DNA of 31,885 bases from a virus. The position numbers and the translations under genes were made by a program. The notes beneath the pieces were generated by a model. The model did no database searches. It was not told the origin of the DNA and worked only from the letters and a program-made list of their open reading frames with translations. Numbering within the stretch: the stretch's first letter is position 1; each line of letters opens with the position of its first letter. The stretch is from IMG/VR virus record IMGVR_UViG_3300030450_001894, positions 1 to 31,885 of that record. The stretch is one strand, 5' to 3'. Below, in pieces: positions 22,702-31,539 of this stretch.

Positions 22702-24252
22702 TTAATCTCCATAAATCCACTCCATTTTTTCCCTAGACCTTTTTACTTTCCCTGCTTTATCAACAAAAATCATTTTTGATCTATTTAACACAACTGAATA
22801 CCCAAGCTCTTCCCCATAAGCACCATCAAGACTTTTATTTATATGAATTAAATCAATCTTTTTATGGACTGCATAAGAGCCAACATCTTGTAAGTGATTA
22901 TACTTACCTCCATATTTAGGATTTAAATACTCTCCCATTCTAAAAAACTCTCCACTGCTCAAGCCTTTATCTTTAACAATATTTCCAACTAAAGAATTTC
23001 TTTCAGCTTTTAACATAGCTTCAACATCTGTAAAATTTGCAGTTTTTGATCCATTTTGCATGGTAAATTTAACTATCCAACCATTAGGATTTCCTAATTG
23101 TTCTGGCGTTCCTCTAGCGTATCCATTAGCTGTGGCAATAGATTCTCCTCCTTTTGTTCTAGGATTTGCACAGTAAATCCCATCCCCATAATAACCTTTT
23201 CCGCTATATGTATCTTTGCTTTTAAAATAAGATTCAGCAGATTTTTTATCAACATTAATACCCCTGTAATATACATCCCCATTACCCTCTGTTCTTAGTA
23301 TTTTATTAAATTCTTTATTAGTTACTGATTTAGGTTTTTCCCACATCCCTTCATCTTTTAAATATTGTTTAAGTAAAAAATTTTGTCTACCTATATCACT
23401 CCCCCCTGTAATAGCTTCATTAATACTCCATATCATATTATCATACATGTCCTCTAGTGTATCACTTGCGAAATCTGGATCAGTATATATTTTATAATAT
23501 GCTTTTTTTGCTAACTCTGGATTTTTTTGATAATTATCTAAAAAAGTTTTAGAATGTTTTAGTCTTTCAGCTTGATTTGCTTTTGTTACATCATAAGGAG
23601 AATCAGCTATACTTTTATTATATGCTATATCATCTAATCTTGCTGTTTTAATTGCCTCATCAAAAGATTTATTTCTTGCTCTAGTATTTTTTTCTAATTG
23701 AGTGAGCTTCTTTTTCTTTACTTGTTTAGGTTTAGGAGTTGGTTTCTTAACTGGAACTGCTTTTTTAACTGGAATTGGCTTCTTCTTTTTTCTTAATAGT
23801 GGTTTATCTAATCCTTTAGCTGTATAATTAGCTGGAATTAATTGACATCTACAATTATATCTGCATATACTAAAACCAGATTGAGGTAAACCAACTGTTT
23901 GCCAGAACTCAAGAGAGTCTACTTGTCCCTGTCTAGGTTCACAATCTGCACAAACTTTAGTATCCCCCACACTCTGCCATCTAAATTGTTTAATCCCTGC
24001 TTTTGTAAAAGTTGCTCTGGATGAGTTTCCAGCGGATATACCTACTCCAGTCTTAACAGTATTCTTTATTTGGTTTCTATAATTTCCAAATATTCTTCCC
24101 CCAGTTTTAAGATCATTTAGCAAGACATTCTTAATAGCTTTATTATCCATGCCAGATGCATTCATAGTAGAGACTAACTCTTGTAGGGTCATAGTAGTTT
24201 CTCCAGCAATAGTGGATAACTGCTCTCCTATAGTGATAGTCATGTTAGGCAT
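22702..24252 (-). CDS. MuF-like head protein fused to an ADP-ribosyltransferase-like domain
   Basis: A 516-residue protein. Residues 1-140 are MuF-like: a helical start, FRWQSVGDTKVCADCEPRQG (C101, C104) and CRYNCRCQLIP (C130, C134, C136). A lysine/proline linker (152-182) follows, then a helical part. Residues 325-495 look like an ADP-ribosyltransferase: YYRGI with R330, GKGYYGDGIYCA (351-362), and EELGYSVVLNRSK (481-493), where E481 or E482 may be catalytic. MuF proteins line the portal and can be injected, so this could deliver an effector into the host. The canonical STS and ExE motifs are not clear. Confidence 0.7.
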   Translation of the reverse strand: MPNMTITIGEQLSTIAGETTMTLQELVSTMNASGMDNKAIKNVLLNDLKTGGRIFGNYRNQIKNTVKTGVGISAGNSSRATFTKAGIKQFRWQSVGDTKVCADCEPRQGQVDSLEFWQTVGLPQSGFSICRYNCRCQLIPANYTAKGLDKPLLRKKKKPIPVKKAVPVKKPTPKPKQVKKKKLTQLEKNTRARNKSFDEAIKTARLDDIAYNKSIADSPYDVTKANQAERLKHSKTFLDNYQKNPELAKKAYYKIYTDPDFASDTLEDMYDNMIWSINEAITGGSDIGRQNFLLKQYLKDEGMWEKPKSVTNKEFNKILRTEGNGDVYYRGINVDKKSAESYFKSKDTYSGKGYYGDGIYCANPRTKGGESIATANGYARGTPEQLGNPNGWIVKFTMQNGSKTANFTDVEAMLKAERNSLVGNIVKDKGLSSGEFFRMGEYLNPKYGGKYNHLQDVGSYAVHKKIDLIHINKSLDGAYGEELGYSVVLNRSKMIFVDKAGKVKRSREKMEWIYGD

Positions 24253-24691
24253 TTTTAATTAGCTTCTCTATTCTTAGCTCTACTGCTTTTAAACATTGTT
24301 TCTCTGCCTTCTTAGTAATACCAAACCATTCTCTTTTAGGTAATCTTCCTGCTCCTGTTTGATGATATAATCCTATTTGAGCATTAGTAACACCATCTCT
24401 TTTTTGTTTCTTGCCCGGATGGATGTTTACAAATGGCTTTGCTTTAGTTGCTCTTGATCTTACTAAGTGCCTCATCTTATCTTTATCTACTAACACTTGA
24501 TCACTTCCTTTTCTAGCAACAGTTGCTGGTTTAAGTTGTTTCATCCCCTTGCCATTTGCATCAGTACCTACATTTAGTCTTTTAAAGTGATCTTTTACTA
24601 TTATATCGCCAGAAAAGTTTAATTCCTTGCTTAGGTCTAGCTTAATCTTTTTAAGATCAAAATTCTTATCTATTTGAATACCTTGTTTCAT
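24245..24691 (-). CDS. Virion morphogenesis / tail-completion-like protein
   Basis: A 148-residue basic protein. DANGKGMKQLKPATVARKG followed by LYHQTGAGRLPKREWFG and a helical end fits the phage virion-morphogenesis family (Mu gpG / P2 gpS type: 'A..HqtG....lPaReflG'). Such proteins join tails to heads. Its place between portal and MuF is known in Mu-like head modules. ATGA coupling with the upstream gene. Confidence 0.65.
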   Translation of the reverse strand: MKQGIQIDKNFDLKKIKLDLSKELNFSGDIIVKDHFKRLNVGTDANGKGMKQLKPATVARKGSDQVLVDKDKMRHLVRSRATKAKPFVNIHPGKKQKRDGVTNAQIGLYHQTGAGRLPKREWFGITKKAEKQCLKAVELRIEKLIKNA

Positions 24692-24918
24692 AATTGCTTA
24701 ATTACTTTACTAGCAAATTTCTTACCCTCTTTAGATGCTGTCTCTATTTCATCTATATGTTCTTTTAAAAAAGCATCTCCTAATGCTAATAAATATCCTT
24801 CTGGGTCTAACAATAATTGATCTATATCTATAACATTTAGAATATTATCAGCATTTCTATCTACTTCTTCATCTAATACATCTAATTTATCTAGGTAATT
24901 ACTGATCAACTTTGCCAA
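24688..24918 (-). CDS. Small acidic hypothetical protein
   Basis: A 76-residue helical acidic protein starting with TTG inside the end of the portal gene and overlapping the next gene (ATGA). No family recognised. Conserved linkage would suggest a portal accessory role. Confidence 0.5.
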   Translation of the reverse strand: MAKLISNYLDKLDVLDEEVDRNADNILNVIDIDQLLLDPEGYLLALGDAFLKEHIDEIETASKEGKKFASKVIKQL

Positions 24919-26254
24919 GTTTTCTCAATCCTTCAAATGCTGGAGCTTGTGGGGTTTCTGGTTCAGTAGGTTCTGGTTTTTCTTCTTCTACTTCTTTTAT
25001 CTTTTGATCTAGCTCTTCATCTGTTATATCTGGGTTAAAATGCCTCATTAAATCTTTCTTTGTAATTAAATCATTCTCCATCATAAACAACAGTTTATCT
25101 TTCTCTGCTGACCAATCATCTGGAAAACTTGCTTCTGCGAAGTCTACAGCATAGGACTCATCAAAAGATTTTCCAGTATGAGTTTCTATTATCTTTCTAT
25201 CAACATTATATCTCATCTCTTCAAACTCTTGGAACAATGGTATATCTGATTCCCTGCTTTCTATGTTCTCTATACTTAGGATTTTTAAGGCTTGTCCACT
25301 AGGGATCTGCCCCTGCTCTCCCCATCTAACAGATAGAGCATGATTTTGTCCAGTAACATTTAATAACTGTTTAATACTTTCTATCATACTTGGTATGTTT
25401 GAGGGCGGAGATACAAATTGCATGGAGCTTCCTTCTGGAAGAGAAATTAATCTATCTACTCCCCATTTTAAATCTGGAACTGCTTGATCTATTCCAGTAA
25501 TAACTGGAGAACCCATTTGATAACGAGTAGCTAACATTACTTCTGTAAAAGCTATTGAGGCATGTAGACTAGCAAACACAACGTCATAAGCATGATATGG
25601 ATAAGATGCCCTACTAATAGGATTGATTCCATAAGGATTGATCATTTCAGTATTGTCCCCTATAGGGTGCATCCTACCTTCTAAATCAAATTTAAAGTGC
25701 ATCCCCTGTTCTCCATCCCTATCTTCTGACCAAAAAACAAATTGCCTATCCCCATTCTCTTTTTTCTCTATCTCATAAGAGTAGCCATGAGGCTCACTTT
25801 CTCCTATGTGATAATATTCTTTAACAAATGGCAATAGATGATACTCTATCTGTTGTCTCCTTTCATTCCATGTAGACTTCATGTGCATATTACCCAGTAA
25901 CCAACATAGCTCTGAAAAAGCTCTAGATTGTGAATTGAGATGATAGGTGTAATTTAAATATTCTTCTGCTAGTTCCCCTCCTACATATCTATCAGCGGGT
26001 TTTTTATATAACATCATTCTAGCTTTAGCAAATCTAGGAACTAATCTAAGAGGTAATACTGGAATCTGGCTTAATGATACTCCAGAAAAGTATTCTTCTA
26101 TGTGGGTTTCCATATTCTGATTATAATAAAAGTCTAATGCTGTTTCTCTTTTGGCATACTCTTCATTTAATAAAGTATCTTCTGCATTCTTAACACTATA
26201 TAATACTGCTTTTCTTCCCAGATTTGGGATTGTTATTTTATCATGATATTCCAT
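24899..26254 (-). CDS. Portal protein
   Basis: A 451-residue protein directly after the terminase. It has the size and mixed alpha/beta character of portals, with RLVPRFAKARMMLYKKPADR (about 69-88) and PYGINPISRASYPYHAYDV, and an acidic Pro/Glu-rich C-terminal tail. Forms the dodecameric DNA channel at one capsid vertex. The ATG overlaps the TerL stop, with GGAATGG ahead. Confidence 0.8.
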   Translation of the reverse strand: MEYHDKITIPNLGRKAVLYSVKNAEDTLLNEEYAKRETALDFYYNQNMETHIEEYFSGVSLSQIPVLPLRLVPRFAKARMMLYKKPADRYVGGELAEEYLNYTYHLNSQSRAFSELCWLLGNMHMKSTWNERRQQIEYHLLPFVKEYYHIGESEPHGYSYEIEKKENGDRQFVFWSEDRDGEQGMHFKFDLEGRMHPIGDNTEMINPYGINPISRASYPYHAYDVVFASLHASIAFTEVMLATRYQMGSPVITGIDQAVPDLKWGVDRLISLPEGSSMQFVSPPSNIPSMIESIKQLLNVTGQNHALSVRWGEQGQIPSGQALKILSIENIESRESDIPLFQEFEEMRYNVDRKIIETHTGKSFDESYAVDFAEASFPDDWSAEKDKLLFMMENDLITKKDLMRHFNPDITDEELDQKIKEVEEEKPEPTEPETPQAPAFEGLRKLGKVDQ

Positions 26255-26255
26255 T

Positions 26256-27458
26256 TTACCATTCCATACTTAGAGGTTGTCTATTAACTATAGGATGTTT
26301 ATAAGCTATATAGTAGCTACTTGCATCCAGCATATGAGTGAGCTTTATATCACTCTTATCTATCTTCCCATCCCTTGTGCGTTGGACTTGCTCTAAGTCT
26401 TTTATTAAAAATCTACATCTAGGGTCTACTGTCATCCTAATTTTACCATTAGTATCTTTCAACATTCTATTTAATGCGTTTAATCTATCTATTACTGGAG
26501 GATTAGCCTTCTTAGATATTACATTATAACCATGATCCCTTAGAATTTGATGATCCGAACGATTGCTTGAAGTTGATCTGGCTGATCCTGCACTATCTGG
26601 ATAAACTGGAATATTAGGAGCTATCTTCTTCATGGCTAAAGCCATTTCATTGGTATTTGAGTTAGTTAATCTGATCTCATCTAGGTAATGAATAGACCCA
26701 TCAGAATACTCTACTATAAGAACTGCACTCATATAATCAACATTGAAATCTAAGCCCCATGCTAATCTATCTGTAATCTGCTGTGCCTTTTTAATGTGGA
26801 CACTTCTATCAAAGTTATAAGCCGCTCTATTTCCAGTTGTTTCAAATGATCCTAAGAACTCAGTTTTAAATGCCCTTTCATCCATCATTGATTTAGCTTT
26901 TTCTATCTCTTCTTTAGATACATAGCCCCCATCTACTGTGGTATAATGCCATGATTCCCAATCTGGATTGCCCCCTTGTCCTAACATGTAGACATCATAT
27001 AAGTGATCATAACCATTAGGAGTGCCTATAAATAAAGCCTCTCCATCTGTAGTGGTAAGCATAGGATAGATGATTTCATCCCAAACATGGGGCTTTATAT
27101 ATGAATACTCTTCCAGAACAACCATATCTAACCCTGCCCCTCTTAAATTGTTCTCTTGTTCTGCCCCCTTAATAGCTATCTCTGAATTATTAGGCAGTTT
27201 AATTAATAGCTCACTCTCATTGATTTGGCAATCTTGATTTCTAAATATAGACCTCATGAGCTTCCAAGTTGTTGTCTTTCCTTGTCTATAAGTAGGGGTA
27301 ATTACCCATCTTCTCTCATCAGATTGAATAGGCTTAGTGAGTAGCCAGATTAAACTTAAATGAGACTTACCAAATCTTCTTCCCGCTACAAGAACTTTTC
27401 TTTTAGCAGTAGAATCAATAATTTCTTTTCTTTTTTTATCTATATTCCAGCTAATCAA
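26256..27458 (-). CDS. terL: Terminase large subunit
   Basis: A 400-residue packaging motor. Walker A GRRFGKS (26-32), Walker B VVLEE (113-117), coupling motif GTPNG (145-149), then an RNase H-like nuclease with D237 (GLDFN), D288 (YPDSAG) and D378 (HMLDAS). All key residues are present. The start is a TTG at 27458 because a stop lies nine bases upstream and the next Met comes after Walker A; it overlaps the TerS gene by eight bases, so coupling probably compensates. Confidence 0.92.
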   Translation of the reverse strand: MISWNIDKKRKEIIDSTAKRKVLVAGRRFGKSHLSLIWLLTKPIQSDERRWVITPTYRQGKTTTWKLMRSIFRNQDCQINESELLIKLPNNSEIAIKGAEQENNLRGAGLDMVVLEEYSYIKPHVWDEIIYPMLTTTDGEALFIGTPNGYDHLYDVYMLGQGGNPDWESWHYTTVDGGYVSKEEIEKAKSMMDERAFKTEFLGSFETTGNRAAYNFDRSVHIKKAQQITDRLAWGLDFNVDYMSAVLIVEYSDGSIHYLDEIRLTNSNTNEMALAMKKIAPNIPVYPDSAGSARSTSSNRSDHQILRDHGYNVISKKANPPVIDRLNALNRMLKDTNGKIRMTVDPRCRFLIKDLEQVQRTRDGKIDKSDIKLTHMLDASSYYIAYKHPIVNRQPLSMEW

Positions 27459-27777
27459 TGGACATTATCTGAATAGGTTCTGATTTATGGGTAACTTCCT
27501 TAAACTCTCTACTCTTACCCTCTAAACGCTCTACAATAAATTGTATTGCCCTCATATCTCCCCTTTCAGCTAATTGAAATAGCTTACTAACAACTTTAGC
27601 TCTTCTTTCCACATCATTTATTTTAGTATAACTGTAATCTTTTATAAGATCACTATATGCACTTCTCCTCCCATTAGGGTTTCCAGACTCGCCCTTTTTC
27701 CATCTCTTTCCTAATGTATTGCCTTTAGCAAACTCTCCATTTGGTCGTCTGTTCTTGGTTTGTTTAGTTTTACTCAT
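27451..27777 (-). CDS. Small terminase subunit-like (DUF5681-type)
   Basis: A 108-residue basic protein. GKRWKKGESGNPNGRR (23-38) is the conserved core of the DUF5681-type phage proteins, followed by helical segments (VVSKLFQLAERGDMRAIQFI). Its place immediately before TerL supports a DNA-recognising small subunit. Confidence 0.65.
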   Translation of the reverse strand: MSKTKQTKNRRPNGEFAKGNTLGKRWKKGESGNPNGRRSAYSDLIKDYSYTKINDVERRAKVVSKLFQLAERGDMRAIQFIVERLEGKSREFKEVTHKSEPIQIMSID

Positions 27778-27952
27778 ACTCTACTAAAGCCATAACATAG
27801 GCTGTATTAATTTTATCTATTAATTCTTTTACTTTTGGAGTGTCAATTTCATATACATCAAACTCTAACCTATAACAGTTCTGAGTTTTTAAATTCTTAA
27901 TTCCAACTAATTCACTAGTTAGAACCACCCCTTCTTCTTTTTTTGGAGGCAA
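27770..27952 (-). CDS. Small hypothetical protein upstream of terminase
   Basis: A 60-residue protein with a TTG start and AAGGA upstream. Beta/alpha character (CYRLEFDVYEIDTPKVKEL). It overlaps the next gene. No family recognised; the start is uncertain because an A-rich stretch lies nearby. Confidence 0.5.
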   Translation of the reverse strand: MPPKKEEGVVLTSELVGIKNLKTQNCYRLEFDVYEIDTPKVKELIDKINTAYVMALVEYE

Positions 27953-28007
27953 CTTTCCTTACCCTTTTTTTTATTTTATACTTTTTAGGCATATAAAACT
28001 AATATAA

Positions 28008-28604
28008 TTATACTTTGTAAGTTAATTTATCTCCATGCTCTTTTACAATACCTCTTAAAATACAATCTCTAAGAAATACAGCCTCTGATTCTGTTTTTAA
28101 ATCCAGCTTACTTCTTAGCTTAACTAACTCCATATAATCTTTATTAGTGGGTGCTAGTTCCCCATCAAAGAATCTCATATGAAATACAATCTTGTCTGCT
28201 GTGTCGGTGTGCTTTCTGCCATCTACAATAACATTAAATAACACCTTACTATCATCTATATCCCAATAATAGAGGCTTTCCTCTATATGATGTGTAGGTC
28301 TTCCCCAGATATAAACCTTAACTCTAACTCCTCTTAAATCTTCTAGTGTGATGCTACGCTCTTTTCTGAAATACAAGCTCCCTTCTCCCTCTAGTCTATC
28401 TAAGTTTAATAAAGTTTTATTGTTTATCTGATAAATTTCCCCATAAACAGAACTTCCCTCATTCATAATAGCCGCTGGAAATCCATATCCAGTTTCTATC
28501 AATGTTAATTCTGGAAATAAAAAGTGCTGAACAAATTTAGAATCTTTTAAATAGTGATGGTTATGTCCCCCCATCTTTAAAGTACCATATACAAATACAA
28601 ACAT
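28008..28604 (-). CDS. Gamma-glutamylcyclotransferase / AIG2-like protein
   Basis: A 198-residue protein. The N-terminal VYGTLK (5-10), VYGEIYQI (53-60) and LDRLEGE (68-74) with likely catalytic E72 define the AIG2/GGCT fold, which releases 5-oxoproline from gamma-glutamyl amines or amides. The C-terminal 100 residues are extra to the core. AAGGAGATAAA at the end of the preceding gene is its ribosome site. Together with the two genes upstream it forms the amidoligase/GATase/cyclotransferase set, where it might trim a gamma-glutamyl group. Confidence 0.8.
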   Translation of the reverse strand: MFVFVYGTLKMGGHNHHYLKDSKFVQHFLFPELTLIETGYGFPAAIMNEGSSVYGEIYQINNKTLLNLDRLEGEGSLYFRKERSITLEDLRGVRVKVYIWGRPTHHIEESLYYWDIDDSKVLFNVIVDGRKHTDTADKIVFHMRFFDGELAPTNKDYMELVKLRSKLDLKTESEAVFLRDCILRGIVKEHGDKLTYKV

Positions 28605-28608
28605 TATT

Positions 28609-29496
28609 TTATCTCCTTATAGTTGATCCATCATTAGCTAAATACTTTTTAAATAATTCTCTCTGTTTATCCTTCCAAGAGTATCTAGGAACAAAATTAG
28701 ATACTGTTTTTTGATATATTCCTAAGTCCTTATTATAGTAAGATGATTTCTTTTTAATTGGTTGTGTAATAGTGATAGTTTTAGTTCTTCTAGATAATGT
28801 TCTAGTGTTAATCCTCATCATAGTATTTGCTTTAATGCTTATCGGCTCATATATGCCCCAATTCCCTGCATTAATTATAACATTGGTACTTCCATAGACT
28901 ATGACATCTAGCTCTGAAATATAAACCATTTCTAATGGGTTATTAGCTTTAACAATATACACATAATTTGGATACTCTAAATCTGCCCAAACAATAGCAA
29001 CTCTACCCCTAACTAATGGCAATCTATTTTCTGAAAAATCTTTTGCAGATTGCGATGTTTCATATAGTCTAAAAATAGCCTCAGAATCCACTTGAGCATA
29101 TCTTTCCATCTCAAACTTACTAAAAAGCTCTTTGTGATTATGTATAGAGCCATTATGAGTACCTATAGTATTTCCTGCCCTTATTGGATGATTATTTTTA
29201 TTTATACTAGGAGAGCCTAAAGTAGCATATCTAGTATGACCCATTAAACAAGTGATATTTTTTGTAATAGAATCAATATTATTATCTACTTGATCATCTT
29301 CTAGGAATCTGTAAGCATCTTGATTCTTTTTACATAATAAATAATCCCCATGTTTATCTATCATAGCAAAGCCCGTTGCATGTCCACCTCTACTATCTGC
29401 CTCTATAAGCATTTCTTTAAAAGAGCTAGATATTTTTTCTAGCTCTTTTTTTGTTCTATCTTTTTGTTTTAAAATAATTCCTGCTAATCCACACAT
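28609..29496 (-). CDS. Class II glutamine amidotransferase
   Basis: A 295-residue protein with Cys2 as the N-terminal nucleophile (MCGLAGI), SRGGHATGF (35-43), GHTRYAT (86-92), NNHPI (101-105), GTHNG (112-116) and DSE (137-139): an intact glutaminase domain as in GlmS and PurF. No synthase domain follows, so ammonia is probably passed to a partner, the amidoligase encoded immediately upstream. GGGAG precedes the ATG. Confidence 0.85.
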   Translation of the reverse strand: MCGLAGIILKQKDRTKKELEKISSSFKEMLIEADSRGGHATGFAMIDKHGDYLLCKKNQDAYRFLEDDQVDNNIDSITKNITCLMGHTRYATLGSPSINKNNHPIRAGNTIGTHNGSIHNHKELFSKFEMERYAQVDSEAIFRLYETSQSAKDFSENRLPLVRGRVAIVWADLEYPNYVYIVKANNPLEMVYISELDVIVYGSTNVIINAGNWGIYEPISIKANTMMRINTRTLSRRTKTITITQPIKKKSSYYNKDLGIYQKTVSNFVPRYSWKDKQRELFKKYLANDGSTIRR

Positions 29497-29497
29497 T

Positions 29498-30496
29498 TTA
29501 ATTACTCCCTACATTATTAACTATTTCTGAATAATATCTTGATGTTGCTCTTCTTAACTCTTTTCCTTGAGTATTCATAGCTTTAAATCTTTTTAAGATT
29601 TCTTTATTAGCAAATGCTGTTTCTTCACATTGTTGATCTTGCCCTATGAAACCAATAGCTCTTCTGAAATGAAACAAACCATGCTCATTAGATTGAACAG
29701 TAGTGAATTTAACTGTTTTTGAATCTCTTGCTGAGTTCACGATTGCTTGAGTTAAAACAATCCATGCCCATAATTTATTAAAATTTAAAGTTCCTTGATG
29801 ATAACGAAACTCTACAGAACCCCTAGTCCAAATATTTCTAAGATTCAAACCACAGTATCTAGTGTTCTGAGTTTTTCTTAATCTATGAGTTGCATTAGGT
29901 CTTCTATATTTATGATCTACCTCTGATTTAAGATTTTTTAAAACTCTTTTAGCTATCCATTTTGCTGACATGTCAAAACCTCTTCCACCAGCAAAAATTG
30001 CTCTTGCTGGAATAGTCCACCAACCATTTCCAACTCTCATTAGCCTTGATGGAGAAATTAATCTATAGATAATGTTCTCATATTTTAAAACAGTTTTAAT
30101 AAGTCTGTTAAGAAATGATGTTTCATATTCTTTACTTATCATCATTTCAGCAGTAACATCATGATGAACATGAGTCCCACAACTTATATTAACAGTACAG
30201 CCTAAATCATTCATAAGTTTTAAAACAGTTTTTAACTGCCTCTTACCATCTTGACCATATAACTTAGGAGATACCATCTCATTTCTACCTAATTGAGAGT
30301 TATTTGTAGCTCTTACAGTACAATCCGGAACTATCTTCCAATAAGTAGAAGTATTATGATTATATCCTTCTACATAAGTAACAACATCTCTTAATCTTAG
30401 TAGTTCTGCAATTCGCTCTTTAGATACATTTGCTGGTCTTGAAAACTCTAGCTCTACTCCGAATGCTTTGTCGTTTTGAAATTTACCTTTTGTCAT
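29498..30496 (-). CDS. Amidoligase (COOH-NH2 ligase, GCS/glutamine-synthetase fold)
   Basis: A 332-residue protein from the ATG at 30496 (GGAGCAA upstream; a TTG at 30508 lies in that ribosome site). GVELEF (13-18), WKIVPD (53-58), NEMVSP (72-77), CGTHVHHD (106-113) and VEFRYHQGTLN (228-238) match the phage/bacterial amidoligase family (PF12224-type). It should activate a carboxylate with ATP and join it to an amine. It leads an operon with a GATase II and a cyclotransferase. The substrate is unknown. Confidence 0.85.
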   Translation of the reverse strand: MTKGKFQNDKAFGVELEFSRPANVSKERIAELLRLRDVVTYVEGYNHNTSTYWKIVPDCTVRATNNSQLGRNEMVSPKLYGQDGKRQLKTVLKLMNDLGCTVNISCGTHVHHDVTAEMMISKEYETSFLNRLIKTVLKYENIIYRLISPSRLMRVGNGWWTIPARAIFAGGRGFDMSAKWIAKRVLKNLKSEVDHKYRRPNATHRLRKTQNTRYCGLNLRNIWTRGSVEFRYHQGTLNFNKLWAWIVLTQAIVNSARDSKTVKFTTVQSNEHGLFHFRRAIGFIGQDQQCEETAFANKEILKRFKAMNTQGKELRRATSRYYSEIVNNVGSN

Positions 30497-30524
30497 GTCT
30501 TGCTCCAATATTTAATATTTAATA

Positions 30525-30568
30525 ACTATTCACATAACAATACTACTGATCCCAGCGGATAGATGCAA
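30525..30568 (-). promoter_or_regulatory. Promoter and possible operator of the amidoligase/structural operon
   Basis: On the minus strand TTGCAT (30563-30568) and TAGTAT (30540-30545) are 17 bases apart. GTTATGTGAATAGT (30525-30538), identical to the block beside the early promoter, follows the -10 box, and AAAGAGTTAAA (30577-30587) lies upstream as at the other promoter. Confidence 0.55.
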
Positions 30569-30600
30569 GAACTTTCTTTAACTCTTTAATTTTTTTTTAT

Positions 30601-30632
30601 AAGGGTTTGCCTACTAGGTAGAATCCACCCTT
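30601..30632. repeat. Imperfect inverted repeat
   Basis: AAGGGT (30601-30606) pairs with ACCCTT (30627-30632), with CTAC/GTAG pairing inside. Beside an A/T-rich run. It may belong to the terminator region between the glycosyltransferase and the amidoligase operon. Confidence 0.4.
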
Positions 30633-30647
30633 TAGTACACCATTAGG

Positions 30648-30692
30648 ATACTACTTGAACCCATATTTAGCTTTTTAGGGTCTAAGTAGTAT
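30648..30692 (-). terminator. Strong inverted repeat after the glycosyltransferase gene
   Basis: ATACTACTTGAACCC (30648-30662) and GGGTCTAAGTAGTAT (30678-30692) pair at 13 of 15 positions around a 15-base loop, starting four bases after the glycosyltransferase stop codon. No T run follows on the minus strand; termination, RNA processing or dimer binding are all possible. Confidence 0.6.
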
Positions 30693-30696
30693 ATTA

Positions 30697-31539
30697 TTAC
30701 ATTTTAGTAGGCAATTTTACAAGTCTCATTCCATAATTATTAATTCTATCTGGAATATTTAAGTTTTTTTTCATAATTAATTTATTATTTTTAAATGGAT
30801 TATAATTTACCTCATGTTGCCATCTACCAAATTTTCTTTTTATAGTTACTATTTTTGGATGTTGTTTTTGTAGTGATTGAGCCATTTTCAATCTACCATC
30901 CTCTATTTCATATAAATCCTCAGTATTTCCACCGCTCATGGTCATAGTAGTTGTTTTATCTCCCATAAAAATATTAAATAAAATAGTACAATAGCCATCT
31001 TTTAAAATTCTAATAGATAAATCTGTATCTTCATTATATTTACCTCTCCATCTATACTTAACATCATTAGACAGTAGAATCATTGAGTAAACTCTAGTAT
31101 TTAAGGTAAATGGAGGTCTTCTAGAACTATAAGGATTAACAAAAGCCATATAATTTAATCCTGCCATTGGAACATTTTCATATCTATCTACAAAGTCCTC
31201 TGAACATCTTAGGAATGATCCAGTCCCTAGAGCTAATCTTTTATTATTATTAAGTCTGTAAAAAGTGTTTATATTATCATCAAATATCCAATGTTTTTTT
31301 GCTCCTAGTTTTATGCTATGCTCCCAGACCCAATTTCTAGCAGGAATACTTCCTTGCCCTAAATTCCTAAATGGTAAGACTAATATTTTATCTGGATTAA
31401 TTGTTGTGCAATAATTGTCATATTCTTGAGGCTCTATAACAATTTTATATGAAACTTTGATTTTATCAAAATTCCTAGCTGTTTTTGGATTGTCCCATCT
31501 TCCCTTAGATATTATATAAATCGGGTATTTAGGACTCAT
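30697..31539 (-). CDS. TET-associated-type glycosyltransferase
   Basis: A 280-residue GT-A-fold glycosyltransferase. I prefer the ATG at 31539 (MSPKYPIYI) because GAGG lies six bases upstream; ATGs at 31545 and 31551 are possible. ISKGRWDNP (10-18), EPQEYDNY (36-43), GQGSIPARNWVWEH (61-74), WIFDDNI (84-90) and NEDTDLSIRI (169-178) match the TAGT family (PF20691-type), known from phages that glycosylate hydroxymethylated bases made by TET/JBP enzymes. No TET/JBP or base-hydroxymethylase gene is present here. The overlap with the upstream gene suggests joint expression. Confidence 0.85.
   Translation of the reverse strand: MSPKYPIYIISKGRWDNPKTARNFDKIKVSYKIVIEPQEYDNYCTTINPDKILVLPFRNLGQGSIPARNWVWEHSIKLGAKKHWIFDDNINTFYRLNNNKRLALGTGSFLRCSEDFVDRYENVPMAGLNYMAFVNPYSSRRPPFTLNTRVYSMILLSNDVKYRWRGKYNEDTDLSIRILKDGYCTILFNIFMGDKTTTMTMSGGNTEDLYEIEDGRLKMAQSLQKQHPKIVTIKRKFGRWQHEVNYNPFKNNKLIMKKNLNIPDRINNYGMRLVKLPTKM

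Noticed and set aside
27917-27992. A 25-codon basic ORF (MPKKYKIKKR start) overlapping the start of the gene at 27770-27952 in another frame
   Set aside because: No ribosome site; probably chance in an A-rich stretch, although a frameshift joining the two frames cannot be excluded.
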